NCBI GenBank assembly: GCA_900696645.1 | Contig: CAADGV010000012.1 | Span: 62,001-126,000, forward strand | Reading direction: 5' to 3' | DNA: 64,000 nt | From: an uncultured Chlorobiota bacterium | GTDB lineage: Bacteria; Bacteroidota; Ignavibacteria; UBA10030; UBA6906 | Shown: piece by piece, positions 28,801 to 38,444 of the stretch | Layout: each line of letters starts with the position of its first letter | How positions within the stretch are numbered: the stretch's first letter is position 1 | The notes under the pieces: generated by a model | Databases searched by the model: none | What the model was told of the DNA's origin: nothing | What the model saw: the letters and a program-made list of their open reading frames with translations, nothing else | Program-made: the position numbers and the translations under genes

Positions 28801-30924
28801 CTATTTCTTCTTCTGCAAATAGTACTTCTTCGTGTACTCTACCACCATCCTGTCCGTATTGTACTGCGGGATGAGTGATGCCATTGAGTGGCGCACGCGC
28901 TTGAGCCAGGCGTGCGGGATACCATCTTTGCCACGATCGTAAAAGAGGGAAATGATTTCAGTTTCAAGAATGGTTCTGAGTGAGTACGCATCCTTATCAT
29001 CCTGTTCGTGGTCAGTCGGGGCGGTGGCATCTTCCCCGACAGCCCAGCCGTTTTTGCCGTCGAATGCTTCACGCCACCAGCCGTCCATTGTGCTCACGTT
29101 CAATCCGCCGTGCAGAATCACCTTCTCGCCGCTTGTGCCGCAGGCTTCCATCGGGCGGCGCGGGGTGTTGAGCCATACATCCGAGCCGGAGACGAGATAG
29201 CGCGCAACGTTGATGTCATAGTTCTCGATGAAGACGACTTTGCCGAACATATCGAGCCGCTTCGTCATGTTGATGATTTCCTGGATGAAGTGCTTGCCGG
29301 CATCGTCTCGCGGGTGAGCCTTTCCCGCAAAAATAATCTGTACCGGTTTCTCTTTGTTGTTCAACATGCGAATGGCCCATTCCATATCGCGGAAGAAAAG
29401 CGGGGCACGCTTGTACGTCGCAAACCGCCGTGCAAACCCGATAGTCAATACATCGGGCGAGAGGAAATTTTCATACACGCCAAGGCCGTCTCCGCCATGC
29501 CGTAAATGCTGCTCACGCAACCTCTTGCGGGCAAACTCAATCAGCTCACGGCGCAGGGAAGTCCGCAGAGCCCAAAGCTCCGCGTCGGAAATCTTCTTTG
29601 ATTCGATGGACTTTTGCCAGTACTTCGCATCGCGGATGCGTTCATGCCATTTGGGGCCGAGTGTCCGGCTGTAAAACTGTGATGCCGTCGGCGATGCCCA
29701 ACCGTTGATGTGTACGCCGTTCGTGATTGATCCGATCGGGTCTTCATCCTTGTTCCAATCGGGATACAAATCCTTCCACATCTGTACACTCGTTCTTCCG
29801 TGAAGCTCGCTTACGCCGTTGGCGGCGCGTGACATCTTCAGCGCAAGCACCGTCATGCAGAATGTTTCGTTGATGTCTGCCGGACGAATGCGGCCGTAGC
29901 CCATCAGGTGATCGATGCTTAATCCGGATACTTCAGAAAACTTGTGGAATGCCGTATTCATCAAGTCGCGGCTGAAGCGATCGTGACCCGCCGGGACGGG
30001 CGTATGCGTTGTGAACACGCAACGGTCTTTGACGTACGCTTCGGCTTTTTCGAGAGACTTCTTGGCTTGCAATTGTTCCCTCAACAACTCCAGCGTGAGA
30101 AACGCTGAATGCCCTTCGTTCATGTGAAAGACGGCAGGATTGGTGCCGATGGCCCGCAACAAGCGCACGCCGCCGATGCCGAGCACGATCTCCTGCGCGA
30201 TGCGCGTCGTCTGGTCGCCGCCATAGACATGGGCGGTGATTTCGCGGGAGCGGTCGTCGTTCTGTGGAAGATTGGTGTCGAGCAGATACACCGTCACGCG
30301 GCCAACATGAACGGCCCACGCCTGAAATGCAACAAACGTTCCGTTGATCTCAATCGTACAGACAACGGGATTTCCTTTTTTGTCTTTGACGAGTGTGAGA
30401 GGAAGTTTCAGCGGGTCGTAGACAGGGTAGAGTTCCTGCTGCCATCCATCGTTTGAGATTTGCTGGTTGAAATATCCCTGACGGTAGAACAGGCTGATAC
30501 CGACAAACGGAAGGCCGAGGTCGCTGGCGCTTTTTGCGTGATCGCCGGAGAGAATGCCGAGCCCGCCGGAGTAGATGCGAAGACTCTCATGCAAACCAAA
30601 CTCGGCGCTGAAGTACGCAACGGGAGACTTCTTCAGCGGGGATGCGTTCTTCGAGCCCCACGTACCTTTCTGATTCATATATGCGCGAAATGTCTTGCAT
30701 ACGCTGCTGACGCGATCAAAGAACACCGGGTCCTGAAGTCTGCCGTGCAGCTCGGACCCGGAAATCCAGTTCATCACTTCCACAGGATTGTGATTGCTGT
30801 GTTCCCAGAAAAAGGGGGAGAGTTCCTGAAAAATGGATTGCGCCGACGGGTTCCACGACCACCACAAGTTGCGGGCAAGTTCGTGCAGTTCCGATTTCGC
30901 ATGTTCGATTTGTTTATCCGACAT
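28801..30924 (-). CDS. glgP: Alpha-glucan (glycogen/maltodextrin) phosphorylase
   Basis: A 707-residue GT35 enzyme of the short bacterial type, which releases glucose-1-phosphate from alpha-1,4-glucans. Signatures include AYFSAEFGLHESLRIYSGGLG, shown in part, HMNEGHSAFLTLEL, and the PLP-binding block MEACGTSGEKVILHGGLN with its lysine. The start is ATG 30924; GTG 30939 is a possible alternative with a GAGAG site. The gene follows typA on the same strand with a 138-nt gap. A glycosidase at 6072 may feed the same glucan pathway, though it is far away. Confidence 0.92.
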   Translation of the reverse strand: MSDKQIEHAKSELHELARNLWWSWNPSAQSIFQELSPFFWEHSNHNPVEVMNWISGSELHGRLQDPVFFDRVSSVCKTFRAYMNQKGTWGSKNASPLKKSPVAYFSAEFGLHESLRIYSGGLGILSGDHAKSASDLGLPFVGISLFYRQGYFNQQISNDGWQQELYPVYDPLKLPLTLVKDKKGNPVVCTIEINGTFVAFQAWAVHVGRVTVYLLDTNLPQNDDRSREITAHVYGGDQTTRIAQEIVLGIGGVRLLRAIGTNPAVFHMNEGHSAFLTLELLREQLQAKKSLEKAEAYVKDRCVFTTHTPVPAGHDRFSRDLMNTAFHKFSEVSGLSIDHLMGYGRIRPADINETFCMTVLALKMSRAANGVSELHGRTSVQMWKDLYPDWNKDEDPIGSITNGVHINGWASPTASQFYSRTLGPKWHERIRDAKYWQKSIESKKISDAELWALRTSLRRELIEFARKRLREQHLRHGGDGLGVYENFLSPDVLTIGFARRFATYKRAPLFFRDMEWAIRMLNNKEKPVQIIFAGKAHPRDDAGKHFIQEIINMTKRLDMFGKVVFIENYDINVARYLVSGSDVWLNTPRRPMEACGTSGEKVILHGGLNVSTMDGWWREAFDGKNGWAVGEDATAPTDHEQDDKDAYSLRTILETEIISLFYDRGKDGIPHAWLKRVRHSMASLIPQYNTDRMVVEYTKKYYLQKKK

Positions 30925-31062
30925 CCGTTTGAGTACCACGGTTCTCTCATCTCCTATTATTATGACTTGTGCGGCTGCAAGCCTCATACATACGCAGCGA
31001 TCATCGTGCTGCTGTAGTGTGTATCGGCTGGCAGAGGCGTTTTGTACAGGGAACGGGTGGAA

Positions 31063-32910
31063 TCAGGCCTCCTGTGTGACGAGGGCGTCCGCCTTTTTCT
31101 TAGACATGCGGTTCCGCTCGTTGGCATCGAGATATCTTTTTCTAATGCGAATGCTCTGCGGCGTGATTTCGACGTATTCGTCGTCACTAATCCATTCGAT
31201 TGCCTGTTCGAGCGTGTGAATATGCGGTGGCTCGAGCCGGATTGCCTCATCCGCGCCGGAGGCACGCATGTTGGTGAGCTGCTTGGTTTTGCAGACGTTC
31301 ACAAGCATATCCTGCTCACGTGAATTTTCGCCCACCACCATTCCGGCATACACCCGCGTTCCGGGTTCGATGAAGAACGTGGAACGTTCCGCAAGCTTCC
31401 ACATTGCATAGGCAGTTGCGTCGCCCGTCTCCATGGCAACGAGGGCCCCTTTTGTACGATGGGCGATATCGCCCTTGTACGGTTCATAGCCGGCGAAATT
31501 ATGATGCAGTATCCCGGTACCTTTCGTTTGCGTGAGGAACTCGCCGCGGAAACCGATCAGGCCGCGGGCAGGGACGTAAAACTCAAGACGCGCATTGCCG
31601 TTGGCAGAAATCATGTTCTTCATTTCGCCCTTGCGGCGTCCGAGGTTCTCAATCACCACCCCGATATGTTCTTCGGGAACGTCAATAATAACGTGTTCTA
31701 TCGGCTCGGCAAGAACGTCATCTATACGTTTGTAGATTACTTCCGGTCGGGAAACCTGCAGTTCATATCCTTCCCGTCTCATATTCTCAATCAGTATTGC
31801 AAGATGTAGCTCGCCGCGGCCGCTCACTTTGAAGACATCGGGGGAATCAGTCAATTCGATGCGGAGACTCACGTTCGAACGTAACTCACGCGTCAACCGC
31901 TCGGCAAGATTGCGGGTTGTGACGTATTTGCCGTCCAATCCCGCGAACGGCGAGTTGTTGACAATGAAATTCATCGAGAGGGTCGGCTCTTCGATGGCAA
32001 CGAACGGCAACGGCGTCGGGTCGGCCGCATCGGCAATGGTTTCGCCGATGTCAACATCTTCCATTCCCGCCAATGCAATAATGTCGCCTGCGCTTGCTTC
32101 GTTGACTTCGATACGCTTCAGCCCGTCGAACGTGTACACTTTTGTTACTCTCGCGTCCTCGACAATTTTATCGCGATGGATGATTTTCATCGGCGAACCC
32201 AGTTTGATGGTGCCCCGGTGAACCCGTCCAATGCCGAGGCGTCCGAGATATTCGCTGTAATCAATTGTCGTAACAAGCATCTGGAATGGCGAAGCCTTGT
32301 CGCCGGGCGGCGGCGGAACGGTGTGAACAATAGCATCAAGAAGAGGTTCGAGCGTTGTAGTTTCGTCTTCCAATTCCCTCTTTGCAATTCCTTGCTTTGC
32401 GATAGCATAGATGGTCGGAAAGTCGAGTTGCTGGTCGTTGGCGCCGAGCGAAAGGAACAACTCGAACACCATGTCAAGAACCTCATGCGCACGCGCATCT
32501 TTCCTGTCGATTTTGTTGATGACGACAATCGGCTTGAGATTGAGGTCGAGGGATTTTTTGAGAACGAACTTCGTTCCCGGTAACGGCCCTTCGGCAGCAT
32601 CAACAAGCAGCAGAACACCATCCACCATAGTCAGCGTGCGTTCCACCTCTCCCCCGAAATCCGCGTGACCGGGCGTGTCGACAATGTTGATTTTGGTGTT
32701 CTTGTAATGAATTGCCGTATTCTTTGCCAAAATAGTGATGCCGCGCTCTTTCTCAAGATCATTCGAATCCATGACGCGGGAAACCATCTGCTGGTTCGCA
32801 CGAAACGTTCCCGTTTGCCGCAGCATGTGGTCAACAAGCGTCGTCTTCCCGTGATCGACGTGTGCAATGATGGCGATGTTGCGAATATCTTCCCTGCGTG
32901 CTTCTGACAA
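31063..32910 (-). CDS. typA: Ribosome-binding GTPase TypA/BipA
   Basis: A 615-residue translational GTPase. G1 AHVDHGKTT (residues 16-24), G3 [16 protein letters not shown]4 NKIDRKDA, then EF-G-like domains and the C-terminal BipA domain ([20 protein letters not shown]). It helps ribosome assembly and stress responses. The ATG at 32910 starts the standard N-terminus. Upstream lies a 374-nt region with palindromes. Confidence 0.96.
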   Translation of the reverse strand: MSEARREDIRNIAIIAHVDHGKTTLVDHMLRQTGTFRANQQMVSRVMDSNDLEKERGITILAKNTAIHYKNTKINIVDTPGHADFGGEVERTLTMVDGVLLLVDAAEGPLPGTKFVLKKSLDLNLKPIVVINKIDRKDARAHEVLDMVFELFLSLGANDQQLDFPTIYAIAKQGIAKRELEDETTTLEPLLDAIVHTVPPPPGDKASPFQMLVTTIDYSEYLGRLGIGRVHRGTIKLGSPMKIIHRDKIVEDARVTKVYTFDGLKRIEVNEASAGDIIALAGMEDVDIGETIADAADPTPLPFVAIEEPTLSMNFIVNNSPFAGLDGKYVTTRNLAERLTRELRSNVSLRIELTDSPDVFKVSGRGELHLAILIENMRREGYELQVSRPEVIYKRIDDVLAEPIEHVIIDVPEEHIGVVIENLGRRKGEMKNMISANGNARLEFYVPARGLIGFRGEFLTQTKGTGILHHNFAGYEPYKGDIAHRTKGALVAMETGDATAYAMWKLAERSTFFIEPGTRVYAGMVVGENSREQDMLVNVCKTKQLTNMRASGADEAIRLEPPHIHTLEQAIEWISDDEYVEITPQSIRIRKRYLDANERNRMSKKKADALVTQEA

Positions 32911-33284
32911 ACCTTACCTCAAACGATGAATAATGCTGACCTATTTCGAAACCACTGAAGTGGTTTTCACTGTGACGAATGGTGACTTTCAGCTCACGAC
33001 TTAAGTCGCGGGCTGATGCATACGAGACCCCGGATTCCTAAACGGTTTCAATCGTTTCGATACGTTTAGGCATTCATCCCCCCAAGAACAAAAATTGCTT
33101 CAAGCACACAACCGCCTGCTCGAAGCGGCATTAATATAGGGATTGATAGGCAGAATTCCAATCGGCAAATCTTAAGGCTTCTTAATGGAGAGATGGAAGA
33201 AGAGAATTGGAAACAGAAAAACATTGGCAGATTCCCCTTGAAGACGTATCTTATGCTGTTTTGATTTTTGATAAAAGGAACCGG
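32911..33284. other. Divergent intergenic region between typA and the SDR gene
   Basis: A 374-nt gap that holds the palindrome cluster at 32949-33070 and, to its right, an A/T-rich stretch before the SDR gene. No gene is supported. Both flanking promoters should lie here, but no clear promoter motif is visible. Confidence 0.4.
32949..33070. repeat. Cluster of three different palindromes
   Basis: AAACCACT/AGTGGTTT around a 2-nt loop (32949-32966); CGACTTAAGTCG (32997-33008) within a longer imperfect palindrome AGCTCACGACTT/AAGTCGCGGGCT (32991-33014, G-T pairs allowed); and CCTAAACG/CGTTTAGG arms with an 18-nt centre (33037-33070). Each has a different sequence, so they are not copies of one unit. 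They look like REP-type repeats dispersed in this genome. Confidence 0.7.
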
Positions 33285-34043
33285 ATGAACATTTCACTCA
33301 CAAACAAAGTCAGTCTTATCACGGGGGGTTCACGAGGAATCGGCGCTGCCACCGCATTTCTGCTTGCACAAACAGGCTCCGACATCATACTGAATTACGC
33401 CCGAAACAACGAACGAGCTGGTGCCGTTGCAAACGCAATACGCGAACTCGGTCGCAGAGTCCTTGTGCATCAGGCAAATGTCGGAAACGCTGATGAAGCC
33501 CGGTCTTTAGTTGAGCAGGGAATTGCCTCGTTCGGGAGAATCGACATTGTTGTGAATAACGCCGGCATCTGGACGTACGGCGAAATCGGAGCAATGAACG
33601 AGAACGTGTGGGACGAGACGATGGAAGCCAACCTCAAAAGCATCTTCAATATCTGCAATGCCGTTGTTCCTCACATGAAAAAAAGCGGCGGCGGTCGCAT
33701 TATCAACATCGCTTCAACTGCGGGGCAACGGGGCGAAGCATTCCATTCGCATTATGCCGCGTCGAAGGGCGGAGTGATTGCATTCACGAAATCCATCGCT
33801 GCTGAGCTGGCGCCGTTCAATATTCTTGTCAACACTGTTGCGCCGGGATGGGTTGATACGGAGATGACGGAATCTGCCCTCGGCGACGGGAAATCACGGG
33901 AGGAAATCGCCGCGTCAATTCCGCTTCATCGAATTGCCACGCCCGAAGATATTGCCGGACCGGTTCTCTTTCTCGCGTCGGATCTTGCACGCCACATTAC
34001 GGGCAGCACGATTAGCGTCAATGGCGGAAGTGTACTACTTTAG
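33285..34043 (+). CDS. SDR-family 3-oxoacyl-ACP reductase-like protein
   Basis: A 252-residue short-chain dehydrogenase. The NAD(P) site is TGGSRGIGAA near residue 14; NNAG (VVNNAGIWTYGE) and the catalytic tetrad with IASTAGQRGEAFHSHYAASKGG follow, shown in part. It has the usual length of FabG. The start ATG 33285 has AAGGA 6 nt upstream; an in-frame ATG at 33207 is rejected. Not next to other fatty-acid genes, so it may be a general reductase rather than the housekeeping FabG. Confidence 0.85.
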   Translation: MNISLTNKVSLITGGSRGIGAATAFLLAQTGSDIILNYARNNERAGAVANAIRELGRRVLVHQANVGNADEARSLVEQGIASFGRIDIVVNNAGIWTYGEIGAMNENVWDETMEANLKSIFNICNAVVPHMKKSGGGRIINIASTAGQRGEAFHSHYAASKGGVIAFTKSIAAELAPFNILVNTVAPGWVDTEMTESALGDGKSREEIAASIPLHRIATPEDIAGPVLFLASDLARHITGSTISVNGGSVLL

Positions 34044-34071
34044 TGGGTTCGCCACTGAGACACCGAGGCAC

Positions 34072-34091
34072 AGAGATTTAGAGGAATCTCT
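34072..34091. other. 7-bp hairpin between the SDR gene and lysC
   Basis: AGAGATT and AATCTCT arms with a 6-nt loop, in an 87-nt gap that also contains ACTGAGACACCGAGGCACAGAG, which resembles dispersed CTCTGTGCCTC-type repeats of this kind of genome (by eye). It could attenuate lysC or end the SDR transcript. Confidence 0.4.
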
Positions 34092-34130
34092 CGATGCGTC
34101 AGAGTGCGTAACAACAATCGGGATTCTGCT

Positions 34131-35528
34131 ATGATCGTCATGAAATTCGGGGGAACCTCTGTCGAGGATGCCTCTGCGTTGTGCAATGTCGCGCAGATCG
34201 TCGCGGCAAGGAGATATCTGAAGCCGCTGGTTGTCCTCTCCGCGTGTGCGGGAGTAACGAATGTCCTTATCAAAACGGCACACGACGCAGCAGCCGGAAA
34301 CAAGAAGGAGGCAATGAAGGGTTTTGCAGCGTTGCAGGAACGTCACAACACCATTGCCGAAGAACTTCTGGGACCCGAATCTCATCGCGCAAAGGAAGTG
34401 TTCGAATCCGACTTTGCCGAGCTGCGTCAGCTTGTGCACGGACTTTCCATTCTGAACGAACTGACTCCGCGGGCGCTTGACCAGATTGTGGCGCACGGCG
34501 AGCGTTGGTCGTCGCGGCTGCTGTCCCTCTTCCTCCTCCGCGAAAGAATCCCCGCAGAATACGTCGATGCACGAACGGTGATGATCACAGGGAATGAATT
34601 CACGAAAGCTGCTCCGCTGTTCGACATCATTCAAGAGAAGGCGGAGAAGATTCTGCAACCCCTGCTTGATGAAGGAAAGATTATCGTTACACAGGGCTTC
34701 ATCGGCGCGACGAAAGAGGGAATCACCACAACAATCGGACGCGGCGGCTCGGACTATTCCGCTTCGATTTTCGGTGCAGTCTCGAATGCAGATGAAATTC
34801 AAATCTGGACGGACGTTGACGGCTTCCTGACCGCCGACCCGAAGATCGTCTCGGATGCCCGCAGGATCAAGGAGATGACATTTACAGAAGCCGCAGAGCT
34901 TGCCTACTTTGGCGCAAAAGTACTGCATCCGAGTACGATTCTACCCGCAGTTCAAAAGAGCATCCCCGTTCGGGTGCTGAATTCTCGTCGGCCGGAGGGA
35001 GAAGGAACGCTGATTACCAACACCGCCCCTGCATATCCGGGCTGCGTTGTGAAATCTGTCGCGTACAAAAAGGGGATCACGGTTATCGGTATTCAGAGCA
35101 CACGAATGTTGATGGCGCACGGTTTTCTTGCTCGAGTGTTTGAAGTATTCGAGCGCTACAAGAAAAGCGTTGACGTCGTCGTCACGTCCGAGGTGGGCGT
35201 GTCGCTGACGGTTGACACCGAAGCGGATGTCGAGGCAATCGAGGCCGAGCTTGCCCGCTTTGCCGATGTGAAAGTGGAGAAGAACAAAGTCGTCTTCTGC
35301 GTTGTCGGCGAGCGGATGAAGCTGACGAAAGGAGTCGCGGCCCGTGTGTTCCACGCGCTTGCTGAATCCGGCGTTAACGTCGAGTTGATCTCGCAAGGCG
35401 GATCGGAAATCAATCTTACATTCGTTGTTGACGAATCGGACGTGGAGAAAACTGTACGCGCCTTGCACCGGGAGTTCTTCTCGGATAACTACGACGAAGC
35501 CGGATTGGTTGATGAGATACCTGAATAG
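34131..35528 (+). CDS. lysC: Aspartate kinase (monofunctional)
   Basis: A 465-residue enzyme that phosphorylates aspartate at the head of the Lys/Met/Thr pathway. The kinase core has KFGGTSVEDA (start), GRGGSDYSAS and WTDVDGFLTADP; two ACT domains in the last 170 residues (VTSEVGVSLTVDTEADVEAI; VEKTVRALHREFF) are typical of the feedback site. The start ATG 34131 (or 34140) is preferred over 34104. No homoserine dehydrogenase fusion is seen. Confidence 0.93.
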   Translation: MIVMKFGGTSVEDASALCNVAQIVAARRYLKPLVVLSACAGVTNVLIKTAHDAAAGNKKEAMKGFAALQERHNTIAEELLGPESHRAKEVFESDFAELRQLVHGLSILNELTPRALDQIVAHGERWSSRLLSLFLLRERIPAEYVDARTVMITGNEFTKAAPLFDIIQEKAEKILQPLLDEGKIIVTQGFIGATKEGITTTIGRGGSDYSASIFGAVSNADEIQIWTDVDGFLTADPKIVSDARRIKEMTFTEAAELAYFGAKVLHPSTILPAVQKSIPVRVLNSRRPEGEGTLITNTAPAYPGCVVKSVAYKKGITVIGIQSTRMLMAHGFLARVFEVFERYKKSVDVVVTSEVGVSLTVDTEADVEAIEAELARFADVKVEKNKVVFCVVGERMKLTKGVAARVFHALAESGVNVELISQGGSEINLTFVVDESDVEKTVRALHREFFSDNYDEAGLVDEIPE

Positions 35529-35561
35529 AATACCAGAGCGCAGGGACGCTGCGGTAAGTTG

Positions 35562-36758
35562 TCAGGCCTTTCGCAAAGTAACGAGTGTCAGCTCCGGCAA
35601 CGTCCCCAGCCTGATCGGCGGCCCCCAATAACCGACGCCGCGATTCACATACACCCACATGGTGTCGTGTTTGTGCAGTCCTTCAATGTAGGGCTGGTTG
35701 AGGCGGGCAAGATAGTTGCCGGGAAAATACTGTCCGCCATGCGTATGACCCGACAGTTGCAGATCATACCCGAACTTCGTCGCTTCGGCAACACTGCGCG
35801 GCTGATGCGCAAGAAGAATGCGCGTCACGCCTTCAGGCGCTCCGGCTACCGCAGCCCCCGGATGTGACGCGTGTGCGCTTCCAAAATCCTTGCCGCCGAA
35901 ATCCGTAACTCCCGCAAGAACAATCTTCCCTTCTCCCTGTGTAATCACGCGATGTTCGTTATGCAGAACATCGAACCCCAGTCTGTCCGCCTCGCGCATC
36001 CACGCCTCAACCCCCGAATAATACTCGTGGTTGCCCGTTGAGAAATATGTTCCGAACGGCGCTTTCAGTTCTTTGAGCGGAGCGACATCATCCTTCAACC
36101 ATGCGACGGAACCATCAACAAGATCGCCGGTAAAGACTATCATGTCGGCTTTTTGTTCAAGAATCTGTCCGGTGATCTGCTCAACATAATCCCTTTTGAT
36201 AGTCGGCCCCACGTGCAGATCGGAGAATTGCAGAATGCGGAATCGGTCAAACTCCAGCGGCAAGTTGGCAAGAGGAATATCTACCGACTCCACCATGGGA
36301 CGACGGTGAGCCTGCAGAAATCCGTATCCACTGGCTGCTGCCGCAATACCGATGATGCCGATGTTCGATGCGTGAACGAGAAATCTCCTGCGGTCGTCGC
36401 TTACCGGAATCTCATCACGTCTCCGAGACAGGCTCTTTCCGGCCCTGTTAATGCCCTTGCCGATCAACAGCACAAGATCGCGCAACACAACAAACGTCAG
36501 CACAAGCGTGAAGAATCCCATCACGATGTAGCCGAGATATGAAAAGATATCCAGCGCATTGCTCTGAACGCCGGCAAGGAAGAAGGCGAACGGTACTTGC
36601 GGAATCAGGAACAACAAGACGACCACCACCCAGGCGATTCGAGCCTGTTCACGGGTGAAGTGAGCCGCTTTGATGACTCGCCTGCCGACATACCAATGGG
36701 CAAGTCCGATGACGCCAAACCAGATGGAGAAGAAGATGAGAAATTGGATACGAAACAT
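35562..36758 (-). CDS. Membrane-anchored metallophosphoesterase
   Basis: A 398-residue protein with four helices in residues 1-105, then a basic linker with RRRFLVHASNIGIIGIAAAAS, which looks like a twin-arginine-type or anchor segment. The phosphoesterase domain has FSDLHVGP, FTGDLVDGS, TGNHEYYSGV and LSGHTHGGQYF. It resembles the YkuE/YaeI group of periplasm-facing phosphoesterases that can act on lipid A or other lipids. It is convergent with lysC. Confidence 0.85.
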   Translation of the reverse strand: MFRIQFLIFFSIWFGVIGLAHWYVGRRVIKAAHFTREQARIAWVVVVLLFLIPQVPFAFFLAGVQSNALDIFSYLGYIVMGFFTLVLTFVVLRDLVLLIGKGINRAGKSLSRRRDEIPVSDDRRRFLVHASNIGIIGIAAAASGYGFLQAHRRPMVESVDIPLANLPLEFDRFRILQFSDLHVGPTIKRDYVEQITGQILEQKADMIVFTGDLVDGSVAWLKDDVAPLKELKAPFGTYFSTGNHEYYSGVEAWMREADRLGFDVLHNEHRVITQGEGKIVLAGVTDFGGKDFGSAHASHPGAAVAGAPEGVTRILLAHQPRSVAEATKFGYDLQLSGHTHGGQYFPGNYLARLNQPYIEGLHKHDTMWVYVNRGVGYWGPPIRLGTLPELTLVTLRKA

Positions 36759-36832
36759 AGTTGTTCAATACTGATTGTTTTGGCCGGAACAGACGGACTG
36801 CAAGATAGAACGGAGAATTCCAGCGGAGAGTT

Positions 36833-38302
36833 TCATTGATTCGAGCTTCGGTGCATCTCCAAAGCCTTCCGTGCAATACCATGTGCCATTCCCCGAAACA
36901 CCAGACCGTGCAATGGATAGATAGAGTACCAATACAGTAGTCCCCGCAATCCCTTCGGATAGAATCGTGCCGTCTGTGTAAGAATCGAGCGACAGCCATC
37001 TTCGGATTCGACGGTAAATTCCAGCCAGGCGCTTCCCGGCAACTTCATTTGCGCCCGCAGGGTGAGTGAGGTTACCGGTACAACAGATTCGACCCGCCAG
37101 AAATCGAGCGCGTCACCCGGCACAAGCTCATTGGGATGCCGGCGCCCTCTTCGCAATCCGACACCCCCGATCAGCTTGTCGATGAACCCGCGAATCCTCC
37201 ACAGTACGTTTCCGTAGTACCATCCGTTGTTTCCTCCGATGGACATGAACGCACGAAAGACGGAGGCCGCCGGTGCATGAACTTCGACTTTCCGGATGTC
37301 TGAAAGAAGCTGCATGGTTCCATCGAGCAATCCTTCACCGTAGCCGACAGACGCGTTCGTCCACCGCGTTTCAACAGACGAATTGTGAACAGCCAGCATG
37401 GCGCGCCGGATTGCCTCGTCAAATGGGAGGGGCGAAAAGGGAAACAGCGTATGCGCAAGATCGGATTCGCATACCATTTCGGATTTTAATCCTTCAATCA
37501 GAGGACGGGCAATAGATGCAGGAATCGGCGTGACGAGGTTGATCCATAACGATGATAGTCGAGGGGTCAGAACGGGCACAACAAGAATGGCGCGCTTCAA
37601 TCCGAGCAGTTTCGCGAAGCGCAACATCAGTTCCTTGTATGAGAGAATATCCGGGCCGCCGATGTCTATTACCTTTCCGGCCGAATCCGGAATGCGCAGG
37701 GCGTCAACAAGATAGCGCAAGACATCGCGAATGGCAATCGGTTGTGAACGTGTCGAAACCCACTTTGGAGCTGTCATAACAGGCAACCTGTTTACCAACG
37801 CGTGCATCATTTCAAACGAGGCACTTCCGGACCCGATGATCATGGCGGCACGAAATTCCGTAACGGGAACAGGTCCTTTTGCGAGAATTGCTCCGACTTC
37901 GTTTCTGCTTCTCAAGTGCGGAGAAAGATCGGATGAGCGGCTTCCCAGTCCGCCCAGATAGATTATCCTCTGAACATGTGCCGCCGCCGCCGAATCAGCC
38001 ACATTGTTGGCAGCTTGCCTGTCGTGTTCTTCAAAATCATTGTCGCCGGCTCCCATCGAATGCACCAGATGATACACCGCATCGCAGCCACGCATCGCAT
38101 CTGCAAGCGAACCCCGGTCCAACACATCCCCTCTGACTATCTCTACCTGTTTCCAGCCACGTCCTTGCAACTTCCGCGGATCACGCGCAAGGCAGCGGAC
38201 ACGGAAGCCCGCGTCCAACAGAAGGGGAACAAGTCTGCCGCCAATATATCCCGTTGCGCCAAGAACGAGAACCCGTCGTATGTCTTGTGAAACTGATTTC
38301 AT
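36833..38302 (-). CDS. NAD(P)-binding SDR fused to a DUF2867-type lipid/START-like domain
   Basis: A 489-residue fusion. Residues 1-~300 are an atypical SDR (LVLGATGYIGGRLVPLLL; VYHLVHSMG; YLGGLG). Residues ~320-480 are the DUF2867 domain, a START-like fold (RKVEVHAPAASVFRAF; GLLYWYSIYPLH). This two-domain layout is common in bacteria. It is predicted to bind a nucleotide and perhaps a lipid; the reaction is unknown. It diverges from the AsmA gene. Confidence 0.82.
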   Translation of the reverse strand: MKSVSQDIRRVLVLGATGYIGGRLVPLLLDAGFRVRCLARDPRKLQGRGWKQVEIVRGDVLDRGSLADAMRGCDAVYHLVHSMGAGDNDFEEHDRQAANNVADSAAAAHVQRIIYLGGLGSRSSDLSPHLRSRNEVGAILAKGPVPVTEFRAAMIIGSGSASFEMMHALVNRLPVMTAPKWVSTRSQPIAIRDVLRYLVDALRIPDSAGKVIDIGGPDILSYKELMLRFAKLLGLKRAILVVPVLTPRLSSLWINLVTPIPASIARPLIEGLKSEMVCESDLAHTLFPFSPLPFDEAIRRAMLAVHNSSVETRWTNASVGYGEGLLDGTMQLLSDIRKVEVHAPAASVFRAFMSIGGNNGWYYGNVLWRIRGFIDKLIGGVGLRRGRRHPNELVPGDALDFWRVESVVPVTSLTLRAQMKLPGSAWLEFTVESEDGCRSILTQTARFYPKGLRGLLYWYSIYPLHGLVFRGMAHGIARKALEMHRSSNQ

Positions 38303-38444
38303 AGTATGTTGTTAACACCGGCAGAAGGTAATCGGTTCGGCGGTGCGCATTGCAGTTACATTGCCATTCGGAACGCTTTTCTCTATATTTTCAATTAGAT
38401 AAAGAGAGTTGCAGCGTTTGTTACTTAGCGAAGGGAGAAGCGTT

